DNA of 64,000 bases, taken from Phycisphaerae bacterium (GTDB lineage Bacteria; Planctomycetota; Phycisphaerae; Sedimentisphaerales; Anaerobacaceae). This document shows, in pieces, positions 44,545-52,857 of the stretch. The notes beneath the pieces are model-generated. The model searched no databases, had not been told where the DNA came from, and saw only the letters and a list, made by a program, of their open reading frames with translations. The stretch spans positions 37,499 through 101,498 of the forward strand of contig JAGOLX010000020.1 of the NCBI GenBank assembly GCA_017993835.1. Direction: 5' to 3'. Every line of letters starts with the position of its first letter. Within the stretch, counting starts at the first letter, position 1. The position numbers and the translations under genes are program-made.

Positions 44545-45104
44545 CGATTCTCCTCGTCATTCACCCACATCGCCAACATCTGCACGGCCTTGCATCGATA
44601 GACCCGCGCGGTCCCGGTCGATACGCCCAGGATGCGGGCGACCTCCGGATAGGACAACTCGCCGAGATCGCGAAGCGTGATCACGTTTCGCAGGTGTTCC
44701 GGCAGTTGGGCGATGTGGGCGCGGAGACTCTCGGCCAGGTGCCCCGAGTCGAAGTCCACTTCCGCCGTCGGTTCCTGTTCGTCGGCCGGCGTCATGTTCG
44801 ACAGGGTTTTTCGCTCGGCGATCCGCTGGCGCAACATCGAGATGGCGACATTGCTGGCCGTGCGGAACAGGTATGGCCGGACCCATCGGGGCTTGCGACC
44901 GCCCTCGTGATGAGCCAGGTGCAGGAAGGTCGTCTGGTACGCGTCGCAGACGTCCTGCTCGTTGCCCAGGATCCGCCATAGGAGGGTGACCAACTCGTGG
45001 CCGTACCGATGCATGGCGGTGAGGATCCACCGCTGGCTCTCTTCCACGGCCTCGCAAGACACAGAGGCGCCGAGGAGGTTGTACTGGATGGCCCGGTCGA
45101 ACAT
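44541..45104 (-). CDS. ECF-type RNA polymerase sigma factor
   Basis: 187 residues from the ATG at 45104 (a GTG two codons earlier is possible). Region 2 is seen in HRYGHELVTLLWRILGNEQD, VCDAYQTTFLHLAHHEGGR and VRPYLFRTASNVAISMLRQR; region 4 in LPEHLRNVITLRDLGELSYP and VARILGVSTGTARVYRCKAV. Coupled to the downstream zinc-finger anti-sigma gene. Divergent from the type II secretion operon, which makes that operon a candidate target, although no promoter link is shown. Confidence 0.93.
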   Translation of the reverse strand: MFDRAIQYNLLGASVSCEAVEESQRWILTAMHRYGHELVTLLWRILGNEQDVCDAYQTTFLHLAHHEGGRKPRWVRPYLFRTASNVAISMLRQRIAERKTLSNMTPADEQEPTAEVDFDSGHLAESLRAHIAQLPEHLRNVITLRDLGELSYPEVARILGVSTGTARVYRCKAVQMLAMWVNDEENR

Positions 45105-45156
45105 AGGCACCGTATTACGATCCTGTATTCCGAAGAACTAGGACGCGCCGCGACCA

Positions 45157-45172
45157 TTCATGTTAACATGAA
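45157..45172. promoter_or_regulatory. Perfect 16-bp palindrome between sigma factor and secretion operon
   Basis: TTCATGTTAACATGAA is a perfect dyad in an otherwise GC-rich region, 53 bases before the sigma start and 133 bases before the GspE-like start. About ten bases further a direct repeat GTCGAGAAAA occurs twice (about 45184 and 45203). The site could bind a dimeric regulator of either transcript. Confidence 0.5.
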
Positions 45173-45304
45173 AAACGTGCCAAGTCGAGAAAAACGTCCA
45201 GGTCGAGAAAAGCATCCGGCTGATTAACACGAGAGGCCGGTGTGCGTCTAACTGGTGTACGGGCGGAACAGAGGACAGACAAGGAGTTCTGACTGCGTGT
45301 CACG

Positions 45305-46516
45305 ATGACGAAGAACCGCAAAGAGCATCCCGAATCGAAGCCGCCGGCCCAGGACGTGGTCGAGATCGTGGAGGAACTGCTGGCCAAGGGGGTTGCTGCA
45401 GGGGCCAGCGACATCCACTTCGAGCCGACCGGCGCCGATCTGAAGGTGAAGTATCGCCTGGACGGCGTGCTCCACCCGGTGGAGAGCCTGCCGGTTGCGG
45501 TGGCCGACAACGTGGTCGCCCGGCTCAAGGTGCTGGGCGGTCTGCTCACCTATCGCAACGACATTCCCCAGGAAGGCCGGCTCGAACTGGACGGGAAAGC
45601 CGCAGGCAAGGTCCACGACGTCCGCCTGGCGATCTTCCCCACCCTGTATGGGCAGCGGGCCGTGGTCCGCCTGTTCTATCGCAACGAAGAGCTGATGGAC
45701 CTGGAGCAGTTGGGTCTGGCGGCGTCCATCGAGCTGGGTCTCAAGGCCATCGCCGCCCAGAGCCAGGGGGTTCTCCTGGTGACCGGTCCAGCCGGCAGCG
45801 GCAAGAGCACGACGCTGGCCGCCGTGCTGCGGTACATCGCCAAGACCCTGCCGGGCAAGAGCATCGTCACCCTGGAGGACCCGGTCGAGATCCGCATCGA
45901 GGGGGTCACGCAGGTGCCGATCACGCCGCACGGCCAGATGACGTTTCCCACTGCCCTCCGCTCGCTGCTCCGCCAGGATCCACAAGTCCTCATGATCGGG
46001 GAAATCCGCGACGCAGAGACCGCGAGGATCGGGATCGAAGCGGGCCTGACCGGCCACCTGCTGATGAGCACGATGCACAGCGGCACGCCCGGGGGCGCGC
46101 TGTTGCGACTGCTGGAGATGGGCATCGAGCCGTATCAGGTGACCTCCAGCATCTCCGCGGTCGTGAGCCAACGACTGGTCCGCCGGCTGTGCGACTGCTG
46201 CAAGAAGCAGGGCGACCGCGGCGGGTACGAAGCGGTTGGCTGCCCGGCCTGTCTGGGCACCGGCTTCCACGGCCGGACGCTGATTGCTGAGATGGTCCAG
46301 CTCGACGGTGAGCTTCGCAAGGCGATCCTCGCCAAGGCGGACTTAGACAAACTGGAGACTCTGCTCAAGACGAAAGGCCACGCCGGCATTCTGGAGAACG
46401 GCAGGACCCTCGTCGAGTCCGGCGTGACCACCGCGAGCGAGCTACACAAAGCGTGCGGCGTCGTTCCGGAGCGAACCACAGGTTGGCAGGCGCAGTGGCA
46501 AGGAGAGCGGACATGA
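45305..46516 (+). CDS. Type II secretion/type IV pilus ATPase (GspE/PilB-like), short form
   Basis: 403 residues. Only the two core domains are present: an N2-type domain (about 16-130, ASDIHFEPTGADLKVKYRLD) and the RecA-like domain with Walker A GPAGSGKST at 161-169, the Asp box (TLEDPVE), Walker B-like LMIGEIRDAETA and the His box (TMHSG). A four-cysteine zinc site follows (CDCC...CPAC). The N1 domain that ties GspE to the inner-membrane platform is absent, making this a compact form. It powers pseudopilus assembly from the cytosol. First gene of the secretion operon; the stop overlaps the next ATG. Confidence 0.92.
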   Translation: MTKNRKEHPESKPPAQDVVEIVEELLAKGVAAGASDIHFEPTGADLKVKYRLDGVLHPVESLPVAVADNVVARLKVLGGLLTYRNDIPQEGRLELDGKAAGKVHDVRLAIFPTLYGQRAVVRLFYRNEELMDLEQLGLAASIELGLKAIAAQSQGVLLVTGPAGSGKSTTLAAVLRYIAKTLPGKSIVTLEDPVEIRIEGVTQVPITPHGQMTFPTALRSLLRQDPQVLMIGEIRDAETARIGIEAGLTGHLLMSTMHSGTPGGALLRLLEMGIEPYQVTSSISAVVSQRLVRRLCDCCKKQGDRGGYEAVGCPACLGTGFHGRTLIAEMVQLDGELRKAILAKADLDKLETLLKTKGHAGILENGRTLVESGVTTASELHKACGVVPERTTGWQAQWQGERT

Positions 46517-47505
46517 AGACGAAACGGATGGGACCGGTCTTCGGCTTGCTGCTGCTCTGGTTTGGGCACTGCTGTTGGGCTGCGTCCGGCGGACCGGCCT
46601 CGGAGGGGACGAAGAAGCTGGTTCTGCATCCTCTGTCCCCGAAGGGATCGGGCGGCGAGTTCCGGTTCCTGCCCGGATCGCAGGAGATGACCGAGGGCGA
46701 CGCCTTTCCTCTGTACGTCAAGGCGGTCGAGTCGCTCCCCAAGGATCTGGATTGGGCGAAGATCAAGAGCTTCAGAGAGTTGCCTCTGAAGGACCTGCCA
46801 CAGGGGGAGGTCGCAGTGGTGCTTCGTTTGCACGACATGATCGTCCCCTTGCTGGAGCAGGCGGGCAGGTGCAAGCGGTGCAATTGGATCATCAATTCCG
46901 CGGGCAACTCCACCGTCGATCTCCAGTCGCTCCGCAACCTCGCATTTCTGACTCTGCTGAAGGCCCGGTCCCAGCTTGCCCGCGGCGATTACGCCTCGTG
47001 TGTGCAGACGCTGGGGACGGCATTCTCGCTGGCCCGCCACCTCAGTGAAGGTCCGACCCTGGTTTATACACTGGTCGGCGCAGCGATTGCCGGCGTAACC
47101 TGCGGCGAGATGGAACTGTACGTCCAGCAGGCGGACGCGCCGAACCTGGGGGAGGCGCTTCGCGCGATCCCGCATCCGTTCATCGATGAGGAGCCCTCGG
47201 AACTCTACGGCATGAAGGAGGCCGACCGGGTTCGGCCCCGCCAGGTCCTCAGACGTGCGAATCGGCATCTGATTGCCATGCAATACATCGAGGCCCTCCG
47301 CGGATACGCCGGGAAAGCGGGCCAGTGGCGCGAGACGCTGGATGAAATCAAGCCGGCGCTCCCGAACGATCCCGTGACGGACAAGCCCTTCGAATACCGA
47401 CGGATCACGAAGACGCAAGCCACTCTGACGGGACCGATGCCCGAGGGGGGCTCTGCAAAAGACATTATCCGGTACGAGTTGAACCTGCAACCAAAGGAAC
47501 GATAG
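46513..47505 (+). CDS. Exported hypothetical protein within the secretion operon
   Basis: 330 residues. Signal peptide about 1-24 (FGLLLLWFGHCCWAAS). The body is mostly helical (LRNLAFLTLLKARSQLARGD, TLGTAFSLARHLSEGPTLVY) and resembles helical-repeat proteins found in planctomycetal secretion clusters, but I know no named family. The pattern CKRCNW (about 115-120) has a CxxC pair. Translational coupling at both ends (ATGA with gspE; immediate join with gspF) implies a role in the machine, perhaps as a periplasmic scaffold or substrate. Confidence 0.75.
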   Translation: MKTKRMGPVFGLLLLWFGHCCWAASGGPASEGTKKLVLHPLSPKGSGGEFRFLPGSQEMTEGDAFPLYVKAVESLPKDLDWAKIKSFRELPLKDLPQGEVAVVLRLHDMIVPLLEQAGRCKRCNWIINSAGNSTVDLQSLRNLAFLTLLKARSQLARGDYASCVQTLGTAFSLARHLSEGPTLVYTLVGAAIAGVTCGEMELYVQQADAPNLGEALRAIPHPFIDEEPSELYGMKEADRVRPRQVLRRANRHLIAMQYIEALRGYAGKAGQWRETLDEIKPALPNDPVTDKPFEYRRITKTQATLTGPMPEGGSAKDIIRYELNLQPKER

Positions 47506-48708
47506 ATGGCGACCTTCAGGTACGATGCACTGACGTCGGCCGGCAGGCTGATGAGAGGAACCGTGGAAGCGGGCTCGCCCCAGGAGGCGGAACAGACGCT
47601 TCGCGGGATGAACCTCAACGTGAACTCGATCGAGAAGGCCAAGCCCGAGCCGCCCAGGACCTCGGTGGGACGGGACGAGTTCCTGCTGTTCAACCAGCAG
47701 TTGGCCTCCATCGCGAAGGCGGGCGTCCCGCTCGAGCGTGGGCTTCGCGAGCTGGCCCAGGACATCGTGTCCCCGTCGATGCGAAAGCTCATCGAGGAGA
47801 TCGCGGGCGACCTCGAGCAAGGCGTGCCCATCGAGCAGGCGTTCGGCAAACGGGAGAAGAACTTCCCGCCGCTCTATGGGCGGATTCTGAAGGCCGGCGT
47901 CGAGACGGGCCGGCTCAGCGAAATGCTCACGAGTCTGAACCGGCATCTGGAGCTGACAGGGCACACCCGCCGGATCGTCATCGAGGCGGTCAGCTATCCG
48001 CTCGTGATCCTGATCCTGGGGGCCATCATCCTGACCGGCCTGTTCACGTTCGTGGTCCCGCAGTTCCAGGCGGTCGTGCAGGAGATGGTGGGCGGCAGGC
48101 TGCCTCCTCTGACCACGGCGCTCTTCACCCTCGCCGACAACATCGTTCCGTTCTGGATCACGGTCGGCGTCGTCATCGGAATCGCGGTCATCGCCTTCGC
48201 GGGTCTGTCCTCCACGCCGGGCGGGCGGCGAGCGAAAGAGTCGCTGTTCCTGAAGCTGCCTGTGCTCGGCGGGCTTTATCATGCGACGATCCTGAGTCGC
48301 ATGGCGGAGGCGATGGCTGTGCTGGTCGGAGCGGGCTGCGACATCCCGGAGGCCCTTCGTCTGGGGGCCGTCAGTTCGGGCAGCGACAGCCTCGTTCTGG
48401 ACAGTGACATGGTCTCGCAGCAGGTCGAGCGCGGCGTGAACGTCCTGGAGGCTGGGCACGGCGCCAGGGTGCTGCCTCGCCTGTTCCTCTATTCCGTCCA
48501 GCTCGGCGCCCAGAGGAACGAGCTGCAGGATAACCTTAACAGCCTGGGCGAGATGTACGCCGACCAGGCTCGCGTGGGGCAATCGCGGCTTCAGACGCTC
48601 CTGTTGCCGATGCTGGTTGTCGCTATCGGGGCCGTGATCGGAATGGCGGTCGTCGGGATGTTCCTGCCGATGGTGCAGGTCGTGCAGAGTCTGGGGTCCG
48701 CAGGATAA
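47506..48708 (+). CDS. Type II secretion platform protein GspF
   Basis: 400 residues, normal length. Two repeated cytoplasmic four-helix domains (FLLFNQQLASIAKAGVPLER, RILKAGVETGRLSEMLTSL; second copy LSRMAEAMAVLVGAGCDIPE) and three membrane helices (about 168-188, 225-245, 370-392). GspF is the inner-membrane platform that connects the ATPase to pseudopilin assembly. Eleven bases separate it from the second F-like gene. Confidence 0.94.
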   Translation: MATFRYDALTSAGRLMRGTVEAGSPQEAEQTLRGMNLNVNSIEKAKPEPPRTSVGRDEFLLFNQQLASIAKAGVPLERGLRELAQDIVSPSMRKLIEEIAGDLEQGVPIEQAFGKREKNFPPLYGRILKAGVETGRLSEMLTSLNRHLELTGHTRRIVIEAVSYPLVILILGAIILTGLFTFVVPQFQAVVQEMVGGRLPPLTTALFTLADNIVPFWITVGVVIGIAVIAFAGLSSTPGGRRAKESLFLKLPVLGGLYHATILSRMAEAMAVLVGAGCDIPEALRLGAVSSGSDSLVLDSDMVSQQVERGVNVLEAGHGARVLPRLFLYSVQLGAQRNELQDNLNSLGEMYADQARVGQSRLQTLLLPMLVVAIGAVIGMAVVGMFLPMVQVVQSLGSAG

Positions 48709-48719
48709 GAGGAGTTGCC

Positions 48720-50186
48720 ATGGCCGAGATCGGCACGTTCTTGTGTGTGGGCATTTTGGCGGGCTATATTCTGCTGGCCTGGAAGAGGCCTGCGATTGCC
48801 TTCTCCACGATGCCCATTGCCACCGCCTTTGTGGTCTACGTCGCGGTGATGACGGATACGCCGGACAACCTGCTCGTTGCTTGTGCCCTGTTCCTGGGCA
48901 CGTTGTTGATCGTCGCCGCGGGCGGTCGCGACCGGGAGAATCGCCAGTGGTTCCACTGGGGCGCCTGGTACTTGCTGGTGGGCATCACGGCAGCGCTGGT
49001 CATGGGGCTCATCCTCGCGGGATTCCAGACCGGGATCAATGTTGGCGGCTATGCCTTGCTGGTGATTCTCATTGCCTCGGTTGTGATCTTTGTGGCGTCG
49101 CTGGTCTACTACGGCATGAGTTCCCGCCGTGTACGGGCCATCGACGTGTTCGCCACCCTCCGGGCCATCATGAAGCAGAACCTGCCCTTGCCCATGGCGC
49201 TGGACTGCGCCGCCGGCGGGAAAGTGTCCGGGACGGCCGCGATCCTGCGCGGCATCAAGGGCTGGCTCGTGAAAGGCTGTTCCCTGGCGGATTCCGTGCG
49301 TCGAGGGTACCCGGGTTGTCCGTCCGCCGCTCTGGCGATGATCGCGTCGGCGGAAGGGATCGGCCAGCTTCCCGCGGCCCTTGTCGCGATCGAGGCCGAC
49401 GTGAAGTCCCGGACCGTCGGACCCCGGCGACTGCGTCCGATCCATCCGTTCTATCCGGTCGTCATCATCATCCTGATCTTCTTCATGACTACCGGCCTGA
49501 TGATGTTCATTGTCCCTCAACTCGAATCGGTGTTCGCGGAAATGTGTGAGCGGCCACTGCCGCCGCCGACGCGACTGCTGCTGCACATCACCCATGCGTT
49601 GGCCCGCGGGTACGACGGGGTGTTCCTCCTGGTCCTGGTGGCCTGCCTGATTCTGTGTCGTTCCCATTACCTCGCGTCCCGCAGGCGGCGGGACCGCGGC
49701 GGGCTGGTCCTGTGGCTCGGCGATGCGCTGCTGTGGGGGGTGCCACTCGTGAGGGGGTTCGAGATACGCCGGGCCAGGGTTCAGGTGCTGGAGTTGCTGC
49801 GGTTCTCCCTGATCGCAGGCAGTCCGGTGAACGAGGCGATCCGTGCTACGCTGACGCTCGACGTGAACCGGTTCTTCCGAAAACGGTTGCAGTGCTGGCT
49901 GGATCGTGTCGAGCGGGGCGAGGACATCGCCCGGTCCGCCAAGGTCTGTGGTCTGGGTTCGGCACTGGCCTGGGCCTTCGACCGCGGCGTCGACACGCCG
50001 GCGGTTCTGGGAATGCTCGAGGAGCACTACCGCTGGTGCTATCTGTATCGACTGAATGTGACGCGCTTCATCTTGTGGCCGGTGGCGATCGTGCTGCTGG
50101 GTCTGATGGTTGGATTCATCATTCTGGCTGTCTTCCTGCCGATGGTGCAGATCCTCACCGCCACGGCGGCCTATATCTATCCGTAG
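48720..50186 (+). CDS. Second, extended GspF-like platform protein
   Basis: 488 residues. The N-terminal 140 residues add four or five membrane helices not found in ordinary GspF (FLCVGILAGYILLAW, WYLLVGITAALVMGLILAGF, LLVILIASVVIFVASLVYYG). The rest follows the F pattern with two degenerate four-helix domains (ATLRAIMKQNLPLPMALDCA, IASAEGIGQLPAALVAIEAD; VLELLRFSLIAGSPVNEAIR) and C-terminal helices ending VGFIILAVFLPMVQILTATA. Having two F proteins in a row points to a heteromeric platform. Confidence 0.85.
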   Translation: MAEIGTFLCVGILAGYILLAWKRPAIAFSTMPIATAFVVYVAVMTDTPDNLLVACALFLGTLLIVAAGGRDRENRQWFHWGAWYLLVGITAALVMGLILAGFQTGINVGGYALLVILIASVVIFVASLVYYGMSSRRVRAIDVFATLRAIMKQNLPLPMALDCAAGGKVSGTAAILRGIKGWLVKGCSLADSVRRGYPGCPSAALAMIASAEGIGQLPAALVAIEADVKSRTVGPRRLRPIHPFYPVVIIILIFFMTTGLMMFIVPQLESVFAEMCERPLPPPTRLLLHITHALARGYDGVFLLVLVACLILCRSHYLASRRRRDRGGLVLWLGDALLWGVPLVRGFEIRRARVQVLELLRFSLIAGSPVNEAIRATLTLDVNRFFRKRLQCWLDRVERGEDIARSAKVCGLGSALAWAFDRGVDTPAVLGMLEEHYRWCYLYRLNVTRFILWPVAIVLLGLMVGFIILAVFLPMVQILTATAAYIYP

Positions 50187-50201
50187 AACCGGGGACGGAA
50201 T

Positions 50202-50582
50202 ATGAGCGGGATTGCACAACGAACGAGGTACAAGGGGGTCTTCACATCCGAGCTCATCATCGGCATCGCGCTGCTCATGCTGGCCATGGCGGGACTGACG
50301 ATCTCGGTCGTGGGGATCTCCCGGTTCAATCACTACCAGTGGACCCGCCAGCGATGCACCGCGGCGGCTTCGGCGCAGCTCGACAGCCTGTCGGCCGCCG
50401 GCGAACCGATTGCCGATGCCGAGATCGAGCGGCTCTGGCCCACGGTGAGCGTCGCGACCGAGCGGACGCCGGGGGTCGGGCCATGGGATGGATTGGAGCT
50501 GCTTCGCGTGACCGCCACCGGCAAAGTCGGCAAGCGTCCGGTCACCGTTTGTCTGGCGCGGTATCTTCGGAAGGATGATTGA
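50202..50582 (+). CDS. Minor pseudopilin-like protein
   Basis: 126 residues. The N-terminus RTRYKGVFTSELIIGIALLM has Gly at -1 and Glu at +5 of a prepilin peptidase site (cut G|VFTSE) followed by a hydrophobic helix and a small soluble domain (SVATERTPGVGPWDGLELLR). Size and position fit a GspI-type minor pseudopilin. The cleavage motif is off consensus because it lacks the usual Phe at +1. Confidence 0.75.
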   Translation: MSGIAQRTRYKGVFTSELIIGIALLMLAMAGLTISVVGISRFNHYQWTRQRCTAAASAQLDSLSAAGEPIADAEIERLWPTVSVATERTPGVGPWDGLELLRVTATGKVGKRPVTVCLARYLRKDD

Positions 50583-51166
50583 TGATGGATGATGGATTAT
50601 TGAAAGAGAGCGGTCCCATGTTGGCACAATCGTCAATTGTCAATCATCGATCCTCCATGCCCCGGGCCTTCATGCTCGTGGAAGTCCTCGTGGTGATTGT
50701 CATCCTGCCGTTCGCGATGATCGCGATCAACGCGCTGTTCGGGGATTTCATTCGCGATGTCCCGCGGATGATCCGCCTGGTCCAGCAGAACACGACGGTG
50801 CAGAACCTGCTCGATCAGGTGCGTCGGGACGTGGATGACGCGACCGCGTTGCCAGGGCAGGTTGGGGACACAAAGGCGGACGAGACCTCGCTGCTCATCG
50901 AGCGGCCGGAGGGCGTCGTCTGCTATCGAGTCACCGACGGGCGAGTCGTGCGAACCCTCCTGGGCGGGCAGGGGGGCGACGAGCGGATCTGGTCGGCGCG
51001 AGACGCTGTCATCGAGTGGAAACCCTGGACGCGGGGCGGCAACGCCTGCGCTGTGGAGGTCCATTCGTATCTCAAGCAGCGGATACACGGCCACCCGATG
51101 CAGAAGTTCGTCAATGCCCATGTGTTCTTCACCCACAGCCTGACGGCGGGAGGCCAAATCCCATGA
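50582..51166 (+). CDS. Minor pseudopilin (GspJ-like)
   Basis: 194 residues from the ATG that shares one base with the preceding stop. Other in-frame starts at 50618 and 50657 are possible; the last would give the short leader MPRA typical of prepilins. The prepilin signal is RAFMLVEVLVVIVIL with Glu at +5, though Ala rather than Gly is at -1. The 50582-50657 stretch contains short ATCATC/GATGATG tracts that look inserted. The soluble part has GspJ-like QNTTVQNLLDQVRRDVDDAT. Confidence 0.75.
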   Translation: MMDDGLLKESGPMLAQSSIVNHRSSMPRAFMLVEVLVVIVILPFAMIAINALFGDFIRDVPRMIRLVQQNTTVQNLLDQVRRDVDDATALPGQVGDTKADETSLLIERPEGVVCYRVTDGRVVRTLLGGQGGDERIWSARDAVIEWKPWTRGGNACAVEVHSYLKQRIHGHPMQKFVNAHVFFTHSLTAGGQIP

Positions 51167-51555
51167 CCAGACCACGCGGCTTCATCCTGTTATTCGTCAT
51201 CATGGCGCTGATCGTGGTCGGCATTGCCGCCTTTGTCCTGACGGACGGCGCGAACACGACGCTCTTTCACGCGGACGGCGCCCAGCTCCGTGCGGTCGAA
51301 CGCAATCTGATTGCCAGCGGCCTGGCCTGGGCGAGCGAGAGGGTCTCTGCGGGAGCGGACTTGCCCGTCGGGCAGACGGTCGATCTCGACGTCGCTGCCT
51401 TTGGCTGCCCGAGCGCCAGGCTGGCGGTGCAGATCGAGGCCGTTCAGGACGGCAAGGCCACCGTCCGGATCGAGTCTTCCTGCCGCAAAGGAAGACGCTC
51501 CTTCGATGCGTCACGCAGTTTCGCGATTCCCGTCGTCGCTGCCCGCCGGCGGTAG
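51163..51555 (+). CDS. Minor pseudopilin GspK-like, short
   Basis: 130 residues. Starts MTRPRGFILLFVIMALIVVG: an Arg-Gly leader and hydrophobic helix like GspK, which lacks the +5 Glu as here. The soluble part is much shorter than GspK (usually about 300 residues), with ERNLIASGLAWASERVSAGA corresponding to the helix after the anchor. The ATG overlaps the preceding stop (ATGA), so it ends the core operon. Confidence 0.7.
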   Translation: MTRPRGFILLFVIMALIVVGIAAFVLTDGANTTLFHADGAQLRAVERNLIASGLAWASERVSAGADLPVGQTVDLDVAAFGCPSARLAVQIEAVQDGKATVRIESSCRKGRRSFDASRSFAIPVVAARRR

Positions 51556-51626
51556 AGGGTCGCCGTCGCCTTGGACGCGGTTTTGAGCGTCATAGAGCGT
51601 TTCGTATGCTTTCAGAGGGGTTATGG

Positions 51627-52517
51627 ATGCATACGATGATGACCGATGACTATTCGCTGCCTCGGCGGCATTCGCAAGACGATGTGCGACGCGACGGGCC
51701 CTGCGTCGAGCACAGGCCCTGTCGGACAGGCAGGTCCTGCTGGTTCCGGCTGACGCAGGTCGGCGTCGTGGGTGTGCTCGTTTTTATCGGAGTTGTCTGC
51801 GTCGGGCTGCTGGATTCCAGCGGCATCAAGGCCCGAGTCCTCGCAGGCGTTGCGGACACGTACCCCGACAGCGCTCGTGCCAGCACGTTCCTGAGGAAGC
51901 ACTACGCCACGGCCGAACAATCGGCCAAGAGCGTGGCGGCCTGCGAGAAGCTGGTCAAGCTCAAACCGACCGACTCCACCGCCCAAGTCCTCCTGGGAGA
52001 CGCCTACGCCGACGTCGGGCGGATTCAGGAAGCGATCTGCTGCTTCTGCGAAGCCATCACTCTCGATCCGAACTGCTTCGATGCCCACCTCGGGCTGGGC
52101 GGCGTGTATTTCGATCGAGGTCGCTATAGTGACGCCATCGATTCATACAAACGAGCGCTGCGGATCCAGCCCGGTTCGGCCGATGCGCACCTGGCTCTCG
52201 GAATCGCCCTGTCCAACTCGGGACGGTTCGACGAAGCGATGCAGGCCTTCAAGCGGGCCAAGGAACTGGACCCGCGAGTCAGCGAGGCCCAACTCCTGAC
52301 CGGCAGAGCCTATCTCCAGGCGGGGATGTGTGCGCAGGCGATCGAGTGCCTCAAGGGCGCCGTACAGATCGACGATGGACACGCCCAAGCCTACTACAAC
52401 CTCGGCAGGGCCTACCTGCAAGTGGGCGACAAGGACCTGGCCCTGGAGCAGCATCGCATTCTGCAGGGTCTCAATCCCCAGATGGCCGGGCAGTTGTACT
52501 CGCTGATCCAGCAGTAG
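51627..52517 (+). CDS. Membrane-anchored TPR protein
   Basis: 296 residues from the ATG at 51627 (GAGGGG five bases upstream); an ATG seven codons earlier is possible. After a basic 40-residue N-terminus a membrane helix (about 43-62, VGVVGVLVFIGVVCVGLL) leads to at least five tetratricopeptide repeats (AQVLLGDAYADVGRIQEAIC, AHLGLGGVYFDRGRYSDAID, AHLALGIALSNSGRFDEAMQ, AQLLTGRAYLQAGMCAQAIE, AYYNLGRAYLQVGDKDLALE). Such proteins bind partner peptides. It lies after the secretion operon and may serve it. Confidence 0.85.
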   Translation: MHTMMTDDYSLPRRHSQDDVRRDGPCVEHRPCRTGRSCWFRLTQVGVVGVLVFIGVVCVGLLDSSGIKARVLAGVADTYPDSARASTFLRKHYATAEQSAKSVAACEKLVKLKPTDSTAQVLLGDAYADVGRIQEAICCFCEAITLDPNCFDAHLGLGGVYFDRGRYSDAIDSYKRALRIQPGSADAHLALGIALSNSGRFDEAMQAFKRAKELDPRVSEAQLLTGRAYLQAGMCAQAIECLKGAVQIDDGHAQAYYNLGRAYLQVGDKDLALEQHRILQGLNPQMAGQLYSLIQQ

Positions 52518-52857
52518 CAGACCCGTGCGTCACGAGGTGCCCAACCGGCGTGATCCGCGTCGTGCGACTGCGCCGGCACCCTCAGAATGTCATTCCCGCG
52601 CAAAGCCTACTCCCGACCTGATCGGGGGCAGGAATCCACTCCCCAGGTCGCGCCTGGTCCCGCAATTCCTGGATTCCTGCTTGACGCAGGAATGACAGAG
52701 TCCGGACAACGCCTCGTCACTCCACGGGAGGCAACAAGAGCGGTCACGCCCCCCTTGACGATAGCCGTCGGTTTTGTTGCACGTCTTCCGCGCCTCCGAT
52801 GGTACAATAGAGGCGTTGGCTTCCACAGAGAGATTCTGTGTCGATGGAGGATGTGTC
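52518..52857 (+). other. Intergenic region with repeat and -10 box
   Basis: 340 bases without a gene. It contains repeat copy E and a TACAAT box at 52803-52808, 50 bases before the next start. No good -35 is seen. Confidence 0.5.
52586..52712 (+). repeat. Dispersed palindromic repeat, copy E
   Basis: TGTCATTCCCGCGCAAAGC at the left, then a spacer, then GGATTCCTGCTTGACGCAGG and AATGACAGAGTCCGG at the right. The right half is close to copy A over about 45 bases (roughly 38 identical). Confidence 0.7.
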
